From Chiridota heheva (Eukaryota; Echinodermata; Holothuroidea; Apodida; Chiridotidae): a DNA stretch of 64,000 bases. Shown here in pieces: positions 21,110-31,990 of the stretch (positions are counted from its first letter, which is position 1; every line of letters begins with the position of its first letter). The stretch spans positions 1 to 64,000 of the forward strand of contig JAIGNY010003023.1 of the NCBI GenBank assembly GCA_020152595.1, given 5' to 3'. The notes beneath the pieces were generated by a model. That model was given only the letters and a program-made list of their open reading frames with translations, did no database searches and was not told where the DNA came from. The position numbers and the translations under genes are program-made.

Positions 21110-22940
21110 ACATCTGATCACTTCAGTGTATGTGTTATGCCAAAATATACAGAAAAACATAGATAGATTAAAAGAAAGTCAAGGCGTTTCGACAGAGATC
21201 TTAGTAATGACAACATACAGAACTTACGTGATACAGTATGTTGACCTCAAGAGATTGGAATCTTTTTACAGAATCTTGTGATTCTTTTCAAGAATTAACT
21301 AAAGTGGTTTCAAGCTATATTCAGTTTACAACTACTGTCTGTATTCCATCTAAATCCATACCCATTTCAGAGATGATGCTGAGGTTGCCTGCTGATGACA
21401 ACATCAGACATATAGAGATGAATGAAAGAATTGCAATCGAGGCTGGAAACTCAAACTTAAGGAATAGGATAAAAGGACCATGAATAAACATGTTCACAAA
21501 ATTAGAAGTGATTATTTTGAAGACATAGCCGCTTCTTCGCCTTTCTGGGGCTTCTTAAAATCCATCAGGAATCCAACTGATATACATGATGGTGAAGGCA
21601 TATCTGCAGATTTTGGCTGCAAATTGAGTGACCACTTTGGACGCTTTAGTAATGCAGTAAATAAAGACATTACTCTTCATTTACCTAATATGACTATTAA
21701 TACAATTCCTAAGATAGTAAAGGAGGAAGTCAGAAAGCAGTTTGGATGTGCAAAGCATGGTATTGCTTCAGAGTTTGATAATATCCCATGGTGGGTATTC
21801 AAGCACTGTTCAAATGAGTTAGCTGATATCTTTACTATAATATATAACAAGAATATCGACCAAAGTACCATCAGACCAAAGTACCATTCCATCAGTCAGG
21901 AAGCATGCCAAAACTTCACCTGTACCTAAAATAGGTAGACCTGCTTCAGTAAATGATTACAGACCTATTAATATTTCAAGTATCGGGTTTAATTGCAAGT
22001 AGAAAATACTGCTACCACATATAATGCAAAAATAATTACAAGCGGTGATCAAAAGTAATTTGCATACAAAAAAGGCATTTCTTGTCCTGATGCCGTACTT
22101 ACTCTTATCCATGGTATAGTTTCAGGGCTAAATAAGAGAGATACAACAGTTTGTAAAGTCTTGTTTCTTGATTTCTCAAGCGCCTTTAACACAGTTTTTC
22201 CAAATCGTCTAATCCGTGATTTAACCAATTTCATTGCAGAAAAGTGGCTTATCCACTGGCTGGCGGACTTCCTACAAGGATGGTCTAGACAAGTAAAACT
22301 ACAAAAAGGGTACTCTGATAAATCAGAAATCAAAATTGGTGTTCCACAGGGAGGTCCACTTTCAGCATTATTATTTACCATATATACTGATAAAATTCGT
22401 TCAGATTCAAATTGTGCTGTTGTCAAATATGCTAATAATACCACCATTTCGTGCAATATCTCTAAGCAGACCCATCGCAAAAATTAAGGTGACTATCAAA
22501 ATTTTGTAAATAGTTTTGTGGATACTTGTGGAGAAATAAATCTGCTTCTTAATCCAAGGAAATCAAAGGAAATGGTTTTTAAAAATATAAACATAAAACA
22601 TAAAGGGTTGATTGCAACAAAGAATGAGAGAACGGTTATTTGTGATAATTGTGTCCAACGATACATCCTGTACAACCTATCTGAGAGTCTGCATCGATGA
22701 TAAGTTATCGTTTTCTAACCATATTTAGAAGATGCTGTCCAAAGCGTATAATATTGTCTCTACATTTAACCTATATCGTTTCTTATTCCCCTCCTGGAAC
22801 TAGGATTAAGATATTCACAGCCTCCATCTTGCCTCATATCTACACTCTTTCCTTTCGTTTATTGTTCTGTATTGTGTATTATTGTATTTTCCTATTTATA
22901 AATTGTACATAATTGTTACTGGAAATAGATCAATAAAAAA
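21110..22940 (+). mobile_element. CR1/L2-like LINE, 5'-truncated, inactive
   Basis: A degenerate reverse transcriptase reads, across several frames, NDYRPINISS, FLDFSSAFNTVFPNRL, GVPQGGPLSALLFTIYTDKI, VKYANNTT and LGV-IDDKLSF-like segments. The catalytic YADD is YANN. It ends in an A-rich tail near 22,930. It interrupts a satellite unit: GTATGCACACA on the left and CACAAC..CCAATCATGCTC on the right are halves of the neighbouring unit, which fixes the borders. Confidence 0.82.
22161..22487 (+). pseudogene. LINE reverse transcriptase fragment, catalytic aspartates lost
   Basis: An open stretch of 108 codons with the palm motifs FLDFSSAFNT and GVPQGGPLSALLF. The box at 22,429-22,440 reads Y-A-N-N where Y-A-D-D is required; both changes are GAT to AAT. 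It cannot be active as written. Confidence 0.82.
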
Positions 22941-23645
22941 CACAACCTTCCAATCATGCTCATTTGATCAGTACCCATGTCCTCTATCTACCCCTATGCC
23001 AAGTCACATGAATGTACATCATTCATAACCTGAAGTTATGAAAACTTTAACCAAAACTTTACTAGATGCTGATGCCGGGAATAGTAGAATAGCTCTACTA
23101 TTCTTTAAATAGTCAAGCTAAAACTGGTCTAATTCTAGTTTTAGCAGTCTTCATTAGAATAAAATATTGGTACAGTACAGCCAAGAGAAATTTCAGTACA
23201 ATCATTGCTGGTGGAGATGGGGGAGGGCAAAGGAGGGGGTGTCGGTTGTGTGAACGTAGATGTTGCTCCCCCTTTCTCACGAGCCTGGGATTTTTAAAGT
23301 CTGGGACAGCAAATGGCCTGGCTAGTGTCGGTGCACTCGTGAAATACTTACCTGAATGTTGTGCAGGAGAAAATAGAATCAAATGATGTGCAAGAGAAAA
23401 TAGAATCAAATTAAGTCTTCACTACAAGAATGAATATTATATTTCCACTCATTTTGAGGCACATTTAGGAGCGATTATGAATCAATGTATGATTTCCAAA
23501 TGGATGGACGGTCATCTCCAACAGCAGGTACTTCAACTCACAGCATTAGCCTACCCTCTGAGAAATACATCATAAATGAATAAATTCAACTTTATGTCTC
23601 AAAAAGCTTCTAAAACGTCAACTTTCTCCATTCTAATTCACTTAC

Positions 23646-23834
23646 CTGTTTTTAAGTTCTCTGGGTCTATCAAAGTGATCTCTTGGTCTGGAAAAGATTC
23701 ATTGAAGATGTTTGTCGTCTTCTGTGCAATATAATTACTGCAGAAAGTAACCACATGGTGTAGAGACTGTACTGAATCGTTCGACATCATTCTTTTCAAA
23801 ACATTCACTTTGATTTGAGTTTTACTTCTCCAGG
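23646..23834 (-). CDS. Dehydrogenase exon 1 seen (contains likely start)
   Basis: A pyrimidine-rich acceptor ending GGTTCAG precedes the exon, and GTAAG follows it. Two adjacent ATG codons at 23790-23785 open a clean frame that ends in IDPENLKT, phase 1. The frame is also open upstream to the acceptor (WRSKTQ...), so either an upstream coding exon exists or this is the first coding exon with 5' UTR spliced on. I chose the first ATG of the pair because the family normally starts a few tens of residues before this IDPE motif. Confidence 0.75.
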
Positions 23835-24502
23835 CTGAACCAACATGAAAGGAAATTGAATAGAGAGTTTTTATTTGCCGAACCTGTGATCATAAATAAA
23901 TGAATTTTAATTTATTATTGCCAACACTTTTTAGCTGGCTGCATCAGAAGCATGATAGTCTAGACTTCTCTCCATGCTCTAAACTACTATATATGTAAAG
24001 AAGAAAAATTTAAATACATGTTTTCACCGTTCCAGACCAACTTCTTCAATTTCCAATGGCTCATATCATAGCTGCAATACAATGCCACATGGATAAAAGT
24101 TATTATGAGTCAAAAAAGTGTCAAAGGTCCCACAAATGGTTCAAAGCCTTTGACAATGATTAGGAATTTTTGGAAAATTGAAATTAAAAACAAACACTAA
24201 AATGTGTGAGCTCAATGTTTTAATAGAATTGACAATCTGCATAACAACTTTCCTCCACAAAATGTGGAGAAAATCAATGATCAATGTTGGTTTCTGGCAT
24301 AAATAATTTGTACTATTCTAGAGCATTTGCTGAATATACAGATTTTCAAATCAGGTCCGATTCTTAAAAATATAAATGACAAGATATCTAATACGATGGT
24401 GATAGATTAAGTAGATTAGCAGAAAGTCACAGATCCATATGTATATGAGCTATATTGCAAACCACTTTTGATAAACGCTCTGATCAAACATTTGCACTGA
24501 AG
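23835..24502. other. Upstream flank of the dehydrogenase exon, no gene seen
   Basis: AT-rich sequence. It probably contains intron or 5' flank of the dehydrogenase, but I cannot place a promoter or a first non-coding exon. Confidence 0.4.
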
Positions 24503-24737
24503 TTTAAAGGAGCACTAGACTGAAAAGTGAGGGCGCTTGTTTTTGCGAATTTCACAGATATATCATCCACAAAAGATCAATAAACTTCATGTCTCCATAG
24601 CCCAAAGACGACGTAAGGGTAAAGGTTACTTAAATATTCATATCAACCAGAAATTTTCTATACCGTTGCATGCTAGATAAGCATTTGATTTCCCCCTACA
24701 ATTATGCACTCACTTTTCTGTCTAGTGCTCCTTTAAA
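24503..24737. mobile_element. Short MITE with about 28-bp terminal inverted repeats
   Basis: It starts TTTAAAGGAGCACTAGACTG followed by AAAAGTGAG and ends with the inverted CTCACTTTTCTGTCTAGTGC then TCCTTTAAA. It is about 235 bp long and non-coding. The TTAA inside the ends could be a target duplication. Confidence 0.78.
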
Positions 24738-24961
24738 AACAACAAGATGCAAACTATAAACATCATACAATCTTATTTGAGAGGCAGCATTTTTCTTGCA
24801 GTGCTATTGTTACATACACTTGTCTGAAATCCGTAGGAATTTTCATATATTATACGTGCCATAACTAATATTAATGCCTTAGAAATTCAGGTTGCACTGG
24901 CAAGTGAACAAATGATCACTCACAGGTATCATAAACTCACAATCTTGTCAGTATCTTTGAC

Positions 24962-25800
24962 AGGTTTGGTTTGGTTTGTTGAGGTTTAATGGCACCGTAC
25001 AGTCAGAGTCAAATGTGCCAAGAGAGTGTTAATAAATTAAGGTGTAAGAGTTAGAATAGTGAGGAGATGGAAGTTAAAGGAAGATAAAGGGGAAATGCTG
25101 AATGTGGGATAAAAGAAAGGAGTGTGTAAGGTTAGGTGCAGAAAAGAATGGGGAGGAGGATTATATGTGGTGGAAGAGGCTGTTGTTGCGGAGGAAGGTG
25201 ATGATGTTTGAAGAAGAATTGTTTTTGAATAGGTCCGAGATTGAGGAGAGTGAGGAGAGAAGAGATCTGGTATAGGGGACAGGTTAGGAAATATGCTTAA
25301 TGGAGAGATCGGTGTTGCAAGTGGGGCAGGGGAGCCAGATGGGAGTGAATAAGAGAGGGGTGGCCAAGGCAGATGCGGGTGACAACACTGTCTTCCCTGC
25401 GGTTGCGACTGTGCAGAGGGGTGTTGGTACAGACTTAAAGTTTGGCATGAAATCTTTTACTGGTTTTGTAATTCCAGGAGTTTTGCCATGTTTTCTTGAT
25501 GTAGTTGGAAATGGAGAGACGGACATCTGAGTGTGGAATAGGAAAAGAAGAGATGTTATTTGACAGAGGTTTGTTGGCGGCTCTGTCAGCTCATTCGTTG
25601 CCAGAGATGCCGACATGTCTAAGAATCCAGAAGAAGAAAAAAAATCTTTTCTAGGGAGGAAATCATTTTTGACAGGGGTCAAATTGCTGACTGTTCCACT
25701 TTTCCGAGGACACTGCTTTTTATGCAGGAACAATGAATTTTCAAACACAACTGTTCTGGTCTTCTTTTCACAAGAATGTGGCATCATTGATCAATAACTT
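24962..25800 (-). mobile_element. I-like LINE 3' end (RNase H end, zinc tail, 3' UTR)
   Basis: On the minus strand, VGISGNERADRAANKPLS (end of RNase H) is followed by RIRLGHTPLLTHSHL and then a 3' UTR ending TTGACTCTGACTGTACGGTG and a CCTCAACAAACC-type tail near 24,965. Several stops and frame changes are present. It is probably the same family as 1,265-1,621. Confidence 0.72.
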
Positions 25801-25809
25801 GATTTCTGC

Positions 25810-28800
25810 TCAAAAACAAATGTATGTTGTCAAACAACTCGCCTGCAATTGTCAGCACAAGTAATCATGAAATACACATATGCAAAGCTTGAATGAATAA
25901 GTACTACTGTATGCTACAGTACATCATAAAAATACTAAAAACTGACATAACGTATATCATAAACCAATAAAGTCATTTTATGAAAAGTAGGTCTAGTTGC
26001 AACTTGCAAATTAAGCCCATTTTGAAGAAAGAAAGTTGGAAGAGTGAAATCTGATCTAGGACAGTATTATTATCTCATCACCCACATATGTGGGGATGAA
26101 ATATTGTTGTCACTTTGTTGTATAGGCAAATAACTGCCTATTTCTCCTATACTACATGGCCAATCCCCTTGATATCATAATGGCCAATCCCCTTGATATC
26201 ATAAGGGCTGGTGGGACCCACCAGAAGATTTTATATGATGAAGACATATTAGGGGTTAGGTCATACGTTTTTGGAATGGGACAAAATTTGATGTTTTTGT
26301 ATCTGTCTGTGTGTGTGCGCGTACGTGTGTATACAACAATTAATTTTGTGTCACTTACTGTATAACTCAAAAACTGTAATACACACACGAACCAAAATTG
26401 GTGGACGGGGACCCTACTACCCCTGGCCCAGAACTTTTGTTACCAAGGTTTTAGGGTACAAAAGTAAAAGGTCAAATGAAACAAGTTTTTGCTAATAGCT
26501 CAGCTGTATCTTTTGAAGGAATTACTTGGTAGGTGGGTACATTCTAACACAAATTATAGATAATTGGAAGTCAATTAAGTGCTTTTCATGCAAAATTTTC
26601 CACAATCTTATACTCAGAAAGTACAAGACCTATATACCAAGCCCATGTTGTACCATTACACCTTGGTACATGCATTTGTGTCCCGTAGACTCCGGGGTCA
26701 AAAGGTTAAAGAGCTATTGACCACTTCACCATTTTCTCCTATAGTTATGGAATGGTAAATGTAATGTGAGCATGAACGTGTCATACAGTAGGGTACGATA
26801 AATGTGAAATATTTCAGGTTTCAATGATTAGGGTCAAAGGTCAAATATATAATTTTAGGGGGTAGGCCTAATTATGTACTAATAAGTACATTTTTGTTTA
26901 GTCAAATATTTGTTCAAACTTTTTTTATAATTTATTATTATCTTTAAACAAAAAATTGTTTTTAAGATAGGCTACTTGATACTAGGCCTAACTATTAAGC
27001 AATTACAATACTCACAGTCACAACATGTACAGTAAAACAAATTCAAGTTTCAGTTTGCTGATTTTCAGCTAATGTTAGGCCTAGGCCTAAAAATAGTTTT
27101 TATACCAAAAATCTTCTTATGGATTTACCATCGTTCGGCTGTAATTTATTTTACTTAGGCCTAGGTCTGCCCGTTTCTGTATACTGACGTTGAGTGTGAT
27201 TGCTGATTATGCACGTCAGTAGAGATCGGCACCAAACTTTGAATCTGAATCTGAAACGGTTAAGTCGGCAAAAATCCATGAACGCCAACCGAGCGTAAAA
27301 AGTGTGAGTAAAAAAAAAAGAAAAAAAGAAAGAAAAGAAAGCTTGTACTTTTTACAACTTCCCAAAGAATATTCTTCTCTGAAAAAAATTCATCACTAGT
27401 ATTACAACAGATGTAGGGCTTACTGTTTATCCCCAAAATCCTGCCATTTAAAACTTACTTGAATATGGTAAAATTGATCTATTTCCTGTGAGCCTTCTGT
27501 TCGCGAACAGCCATTGCTTAGTAAAAGCAGAAAGCAGAACCAAAGTTTGTTGATTATTCATCAAGTTAAAGTTCAAGGAAAATTGTTTACTTGTTTGTTG
27601 AATCTATCTAAATTCGCATGAGTTGTTAGTTAATCAGCTGTACGACAACCATACAACTTCTGAGGTCCGATTGAAAAAAAACTTTTTATAACTTCAAGAA
27701 CTATGTAGGCCCTTTATAAGAATTAAAGAAAGGAAGGTACATATGGTAAGATAGCAAGTTTTGAGTAAATTTAACCCTATCGACCATATGCCTACACATT
27801 CAAAACACCTTCACGTATGGGAAGTGTAAGAAGCCCATTGCGCCGTACGCGCTTTTTATCTGCAAACAATAATTGCCCTTACAGATTTTTTTCAGCTAAT
27901 CATATTCAAGAATGACGCTGACGTATTTATGTGTGAATATTTATATACATTTATAAGACATTTCGTTTGCCAAAATAATCTGGGACTTGTGACAGCGAGT
28001 GAATAACATGACTTTGCCGAGAAAAAAAAATTGGAAAAAACCTGACACTACAGATATGACACAATTTGAAATGTGCTATGAAGCGAATTCTCCTTTAAAT
28101 ATCAAGGAAGTAGTTAACAAGTGGAGTTCTGAGTGAAGTTCTACCACACGCTCCTCGTATGAGAATTAAGACATAATCTGTATAGTAGTAGTTAAGCGAC
28201 TTTCCCTTGCATTAAAGTTACAGCAGTGTGTGCACTATGGAGTATGGGAGTAACTATAGAATACCCTGCAAATTGAAAGCTCCCTTTTTTAAGGTGGAGT
28301 GCGTAGTCGTAGTGAGTTCCATTGTTTGTTTTATTAGGCCCTAACTTCCTAAGTCGCATATCATTTTCTTTTTTGGACAAAAAGTGCGGTGTAGGTTAGT
28401 GCCAGTGGGCCCGATTCTAATGACTGTAACTTACTTTGATTTTAATTCAGGGACCAGTTTTTATGCGCATTATTACGCGAGCTTCATGAAATATATTCAC
28501 CTGTGTCACAGTACTCAACGCACGTACGTAACGTTGAGCTTCCTAATGTATTATAAATATTCATATTTAATTACGTCATTGTCATCCTTATATATGATTG
28601 GCTGAAAAATCCGTAATGGAATTCTGTTCTGTAGAAGGAAAAAAAGGCGCACCGTACACGCCACCAGTATGTCAAAACATAGTGAGATAAACATCTCACT
28701 CATTTTGCCCTGCATTCTCGAGGTCGGACATCTGGAAATGTTGTGGTTCACGGCGACTTAACCAATGTTTTTCTGACGATCTCAAACTTCGGGGAATGCA

Positions 28801-29360
28801 CGGGATTACAGGCGGTGTTACTGTTTTGTAACACTATGCATTGTCGTCAATGTTGTAAAAGAATCGGGGAACCAACCATCGCTAAGCCAGTAAGCAAAGG
28901 GTTATTTATAGCACATGAAGAAAGTATTATATCCAACTTAAAAAGTACCATGCACAAATGGCTGCTTTAATAAATGTACTTAATAAAGCGCTGATATCCT
29001 TCCTTCACTGTGTTTAAATTGTTTTGATAGCAAGAGAGTTTGAATTAATAACAACGAATATTATTATATTAGAAAACTCATCAGCCGTTTATAGCATAAG
29101 AATCTTTCAAAAAGTGCCAATATTCTATTACACGGGGACAATCATAAGAGGGATTTGTTTACTGAAAGAAGGGGGGGGGGGTGGGGGGAGGATTTCGTTA
29201 AGATACCAAAATCACCATACAAAAGTTGTAAACTCGAAAACAGTGGGGGGGGGGGGGGTGCACTCCTTGCTCCCCAAATACCACCTATCCCACCCACAAG
29301 AGTTTAGAAGAAATTCCTTCGAGGATTGCTATTCTTTTTCAAAGCGTTATTTGCGTCCCT
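25810..29360. other. Gene-poor stretch; small direct repeat at 26,157-26,205
   Basis: GGCCAATCCCCTTGATATCA occurs twice in tandem at about 26,158-26,203. There are G-rich runs at 29,170-29,200 and 29,245-29,260, and a TTAGGCCTAGGCCTAA palindrome near 27,075. No open frame here looks like a protein family. Confidence 0.5.
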
Positions 29361-29363
29361 TGA

Positions 29364-30012
29364 TAGTCCGGGAGCATGCCTATTAATAGGAACATTTATA
29401 ACTCACGAGATTATTAAAGTCAAGCATCCATATTGTTCAGATGTTATGATGAAATGTTATAGTTTCTAATTTATGTACTTCGAATATTAAAAATTATTGT
29501 GTTGAAAAATATTTGGATTTTCAAAATGGCCGTTTTGCGCCTACAAGCGCAGTAATAGAAACATTTATAACACACGAGAATTTTGAAGTCATGCAGCCAT
29601 ATTGTTCAAATGTTGCAATAAAATGTCATAGTTTCTAATTTATGTACTTGAAATATTAAAAATCATTGTGTTGAAAAACATTTTACAAATGGCCGTTTTG
29701 CGCCTAAAAGTCTAGCTCTATTGTCTATTTTATCTAATATTTTGAAAACGGTGTGGTGAACATATCAAATGAGAGTGGAAAAGTTGTAGCCATGACAGTA
29801 ATGAATGTATTTTTAGAAGTTTTAAATTTCCCCTAATAAAGATATTTTTCCCAGACGAATTTTAAATTTGAAAAATGTAACATTGCATAAGGCTTTAACA
29901 TTAGGATAGTAAAGGATCATGGAAAATATCACAAAATAGCGGTTTCCATGTAGCAAAATATTCCCATTAATAAAAACATTTATGTTTCCATTAATAGGCA
30001 TGCTACCGGACT
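29364..30012. mobile_element. Non-autonomous element with AGTCCGG inverted ends and an internal tandem duplication
   Basis: The left end is AGTCCGGGAGCATGCCTATT followed by AATAGGAACAT. The right end inverted is AGTCCGGTAGCATGCCTATT followed by AATGGAAACAT. Inside, a 169-bp unit starting at about 29,387 and 29,556 is repeated (CATTTATAAC.CACGAGA, GCCATATTGTTCA, GGCCGTTTTGCGCCTA). No ORF and no clear target duplication are seen. Confidence 0.72.
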
Positions 30013-30539
30013 GCTAATAAACCTTTTAATGGCATGCAACTTTGGTTACTGTTTGATGACGTCAATATCCTAATTTCTTGCCATCCAATGCAATTTAAAA
30101 GTCTATTTTCATTCAATGAAACAAGGAAAGGCTTATCTACGTTTCCAATGTATTCAATTAAGGGACATAAAATCTTCATCACTGTGTAAAGCACATATGC
30201 AAATTAGAAATATCTCACAGAAAATGTTTACAATACCAATTTATAAAATTGAAGCCTTTAAAAACTTACTTATTTTGTCTAACATGAGACGAAAAACATA
30301 TACCCTAGGCCAAACATGCCGATGATCAGAGGCATACATAGAAAGAAAGGAAGTATGACATGTCCTCTTCCAAGCATATGGTTTCATAAACAAACAAAAA
30401 ATGTCCACAGGTATTAAGTAACACATTTTACACAAAAATATAATCTGTAAACATCTATATATGCACTACTGTAGCTATTCTTAAACACATTTGCTCCTCC
30501 TTATTTCAACATGAAACTAGAAATGTGCAGATCGATCAA

Positions 30540-31440
30540 TCTTGATACATTTAACCTTAACCCCTGTGCTAACTTTCATAAATGTACATCATTCCTATCT
30601 CAATCAAAACAAAACAAATTATCATGCTAATTAGCTGATTAGTATGCACACACAACCCCTCAATCAAGCTCATCTTGCATATAATTTATTACTTGACCTG
30701 TGTGCCAAGTTTCATGACTGTACATCATTAAATTTCCTATATCAATCAATGAGCTCAAGTTAAACATTTTTATTAAGATGTATTGATATACAAATCACCT
30801 AATTAATATGCATTCATTAGCTTGGCACTAAACTTTGTCAAGAAAGAGTGTTTTACATTTGACCTGTAACTCACTTTTCATGATCATGCATCATATTGTT
30901 TATAAGAAATCATAAGAAATTTATTTTTCTTTATTGTACAAATTAGCTAATTAGTATGCACAAACAATCCCCAATTATGCCTATTTTTAAGATACTTTAG
31001 ACCTTAATTACTGTGACAAGTTTCATAGCTGTACATCATTCCTATTTCAATCAATGAGCTCAGGTTAAACATTTTGATTAAAATCTATTGTTATGCAAAT
31101 CACCTAATTAATATGAATTCATCAACTCGGCACTAAAAGTCAATAAAGAGCATTTGACATTTGACCACTAACTCACTTTTCATGATTATCCATCATATAT
31201 ATTGTTTATGAGAAATCAGAAGAAAAAATTCTTTGGCATGCAAATTACCTAATGGGTATGCACACATAACCCCAATCATGCCCATTTTAAAGATACTTTA
31301 GACCTTAACTACTGTGATAAGTTTCATAACTGTACATCATTCCTATCTCAATCAATGAGCTCAGGTTAAACATTTTTATTAAAATCTATTGTTATGCAAA
31401 TCACCTGATTAATATGCATTCATCTGTTATAGCTTATGTA
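30540..31440. repeat. Related satellite, three units of about 300-315 bp
   Basis: TTAGCTAATTAGTATGCACA, ACTGTACATCATTCCTATCT and ATCAATGAGCTCAGGTTAAA recur at about 30,634, 30,947 and 31,248. The TAATTAGTATGCACA and TGTACATCATTC cores link it to the block at 18.8-23.1 kb. Confidence 0.78.
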
Positions 31441-31861
31441 TAGCTTCGTCGTGCATCAGTACATGCAAATCCTAGCCACACACTTTCTTTCTGATACATC
31501 AGAACATGTGAGACCAAGCCACGAAAAACAGTAGAAGTAAAGCCTTTCTTATTTAAGAAAAAGCGTCTCAAACTTTCTTTACGTAGAGGGCACTATAGTT
31601 TAATTACATTAAGTATTTGCATTGTATGTGTAGATGTAACAGCCGTTGCCATACACCTTTCTGGTCTAAGGGTATAAGTGAAGCCCAGCTGAAACTCATG
31701 GTAGTTAGACTTAAATCGATGAAAGGAATCTAAATCTGCCGTCCCAAAGTGAGCCGGTGTGTGCAGAGCCTTACTTTGCAAAAAGGCCTCACTTCTATAG
31801 TAAATATCTGCTCTCGGGCTTCACTTCTATTGGAATACCTGTGCACCCACCCAGCCACTTA

Positions 31862-31990
31862 CACCCATACGTGTGTAGACCCTACAACTGATGACGTGGG
31901 CGTATCCTATATAACTTGTGACCACTCACCCATACATGTGTAGACCCTACAACTGATGACGTGAACGTAATCCTATATAACTGGTAACCA
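31862..31990. repeat. 65-bp duplication carrying GATGACGTG and TATATAA
   Basis: CCCATACGTGTGTAGACCCT at 31,865 and CCCATACATGTGTAGACCCT at 31,930; each continues ACAACTGATGACGTG and ATCCTATATAACT. The TGACGTG (CRE-like) and TATATAA about 15-20 bp apart resemble a small promoter, but no coding exon follows. Confidence 0.7.

Larger units (their letters stand above)
18780..23118. repeat. Satellite-like repeat block, about 280-bp units, split by a hAT and a LINE
   Basis: Units repeat GCAAATAAGCTAATTAGTAT, CCCCAATCATGCTCACTTGA, CAGTACCCATGTCCTCTA and AGTGTAGACAATGCTCTTCA. The last marker recurs near 18,868, 19,147, 20,356 and 20,631. Spacing is about 275-280 bp except where the 902-bp hAT element intervenes. 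The block closes with the hairpin-bearing end also seen at 1-140. Confidence 0.8.
443..23834 (-). pseudogene. D-2-hydroxyacid dehydrogenase (glyoxylate/hydroxypyruvate reductase-like), 8 exons seen, frame-broken, left-truncated
   Basis: Family members reduce glyoxylate or hydroxypyruvate to glycolate or D-glycerate using NAD(P)H. The exons, in transcript order, are 23834-23646, 17098-16986, 15325-15154, 5535-5480, 4274-4179, 2749-2633, 1843-1776 and 527-443; the last exon or exons lie beyond the left edge. Visible landmarks are IDPENL, LKWVQ, GVDSV, TTMAEYV, the Rossmann loop GIIGAGDIGSEIA, DYIISVLPST, NLGRGDCIDEE (after the catalytic-loop region) and GWLSGAIIDV. All junctions use GT/AG and join in phase once three indels are allowed for: one base missing in exon 2, two extra in exon 5, one missing in exon 6. 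Each break leads into a stop or a wrong frame. A pseudogene and long-read assembly indels are both possible; the intact splice sites favour a young lesion or an assembly error. The large introns are filled with mobile elements. The family assignment is secure; the exact substrate is not. Confidence 0.85.

Noticed and set aside
28743-28970. 75-codon plus ORF with several cysteines
   Set aside because: No recognisable fold, splice context or repeat of the cysteine spacing; probably chance.
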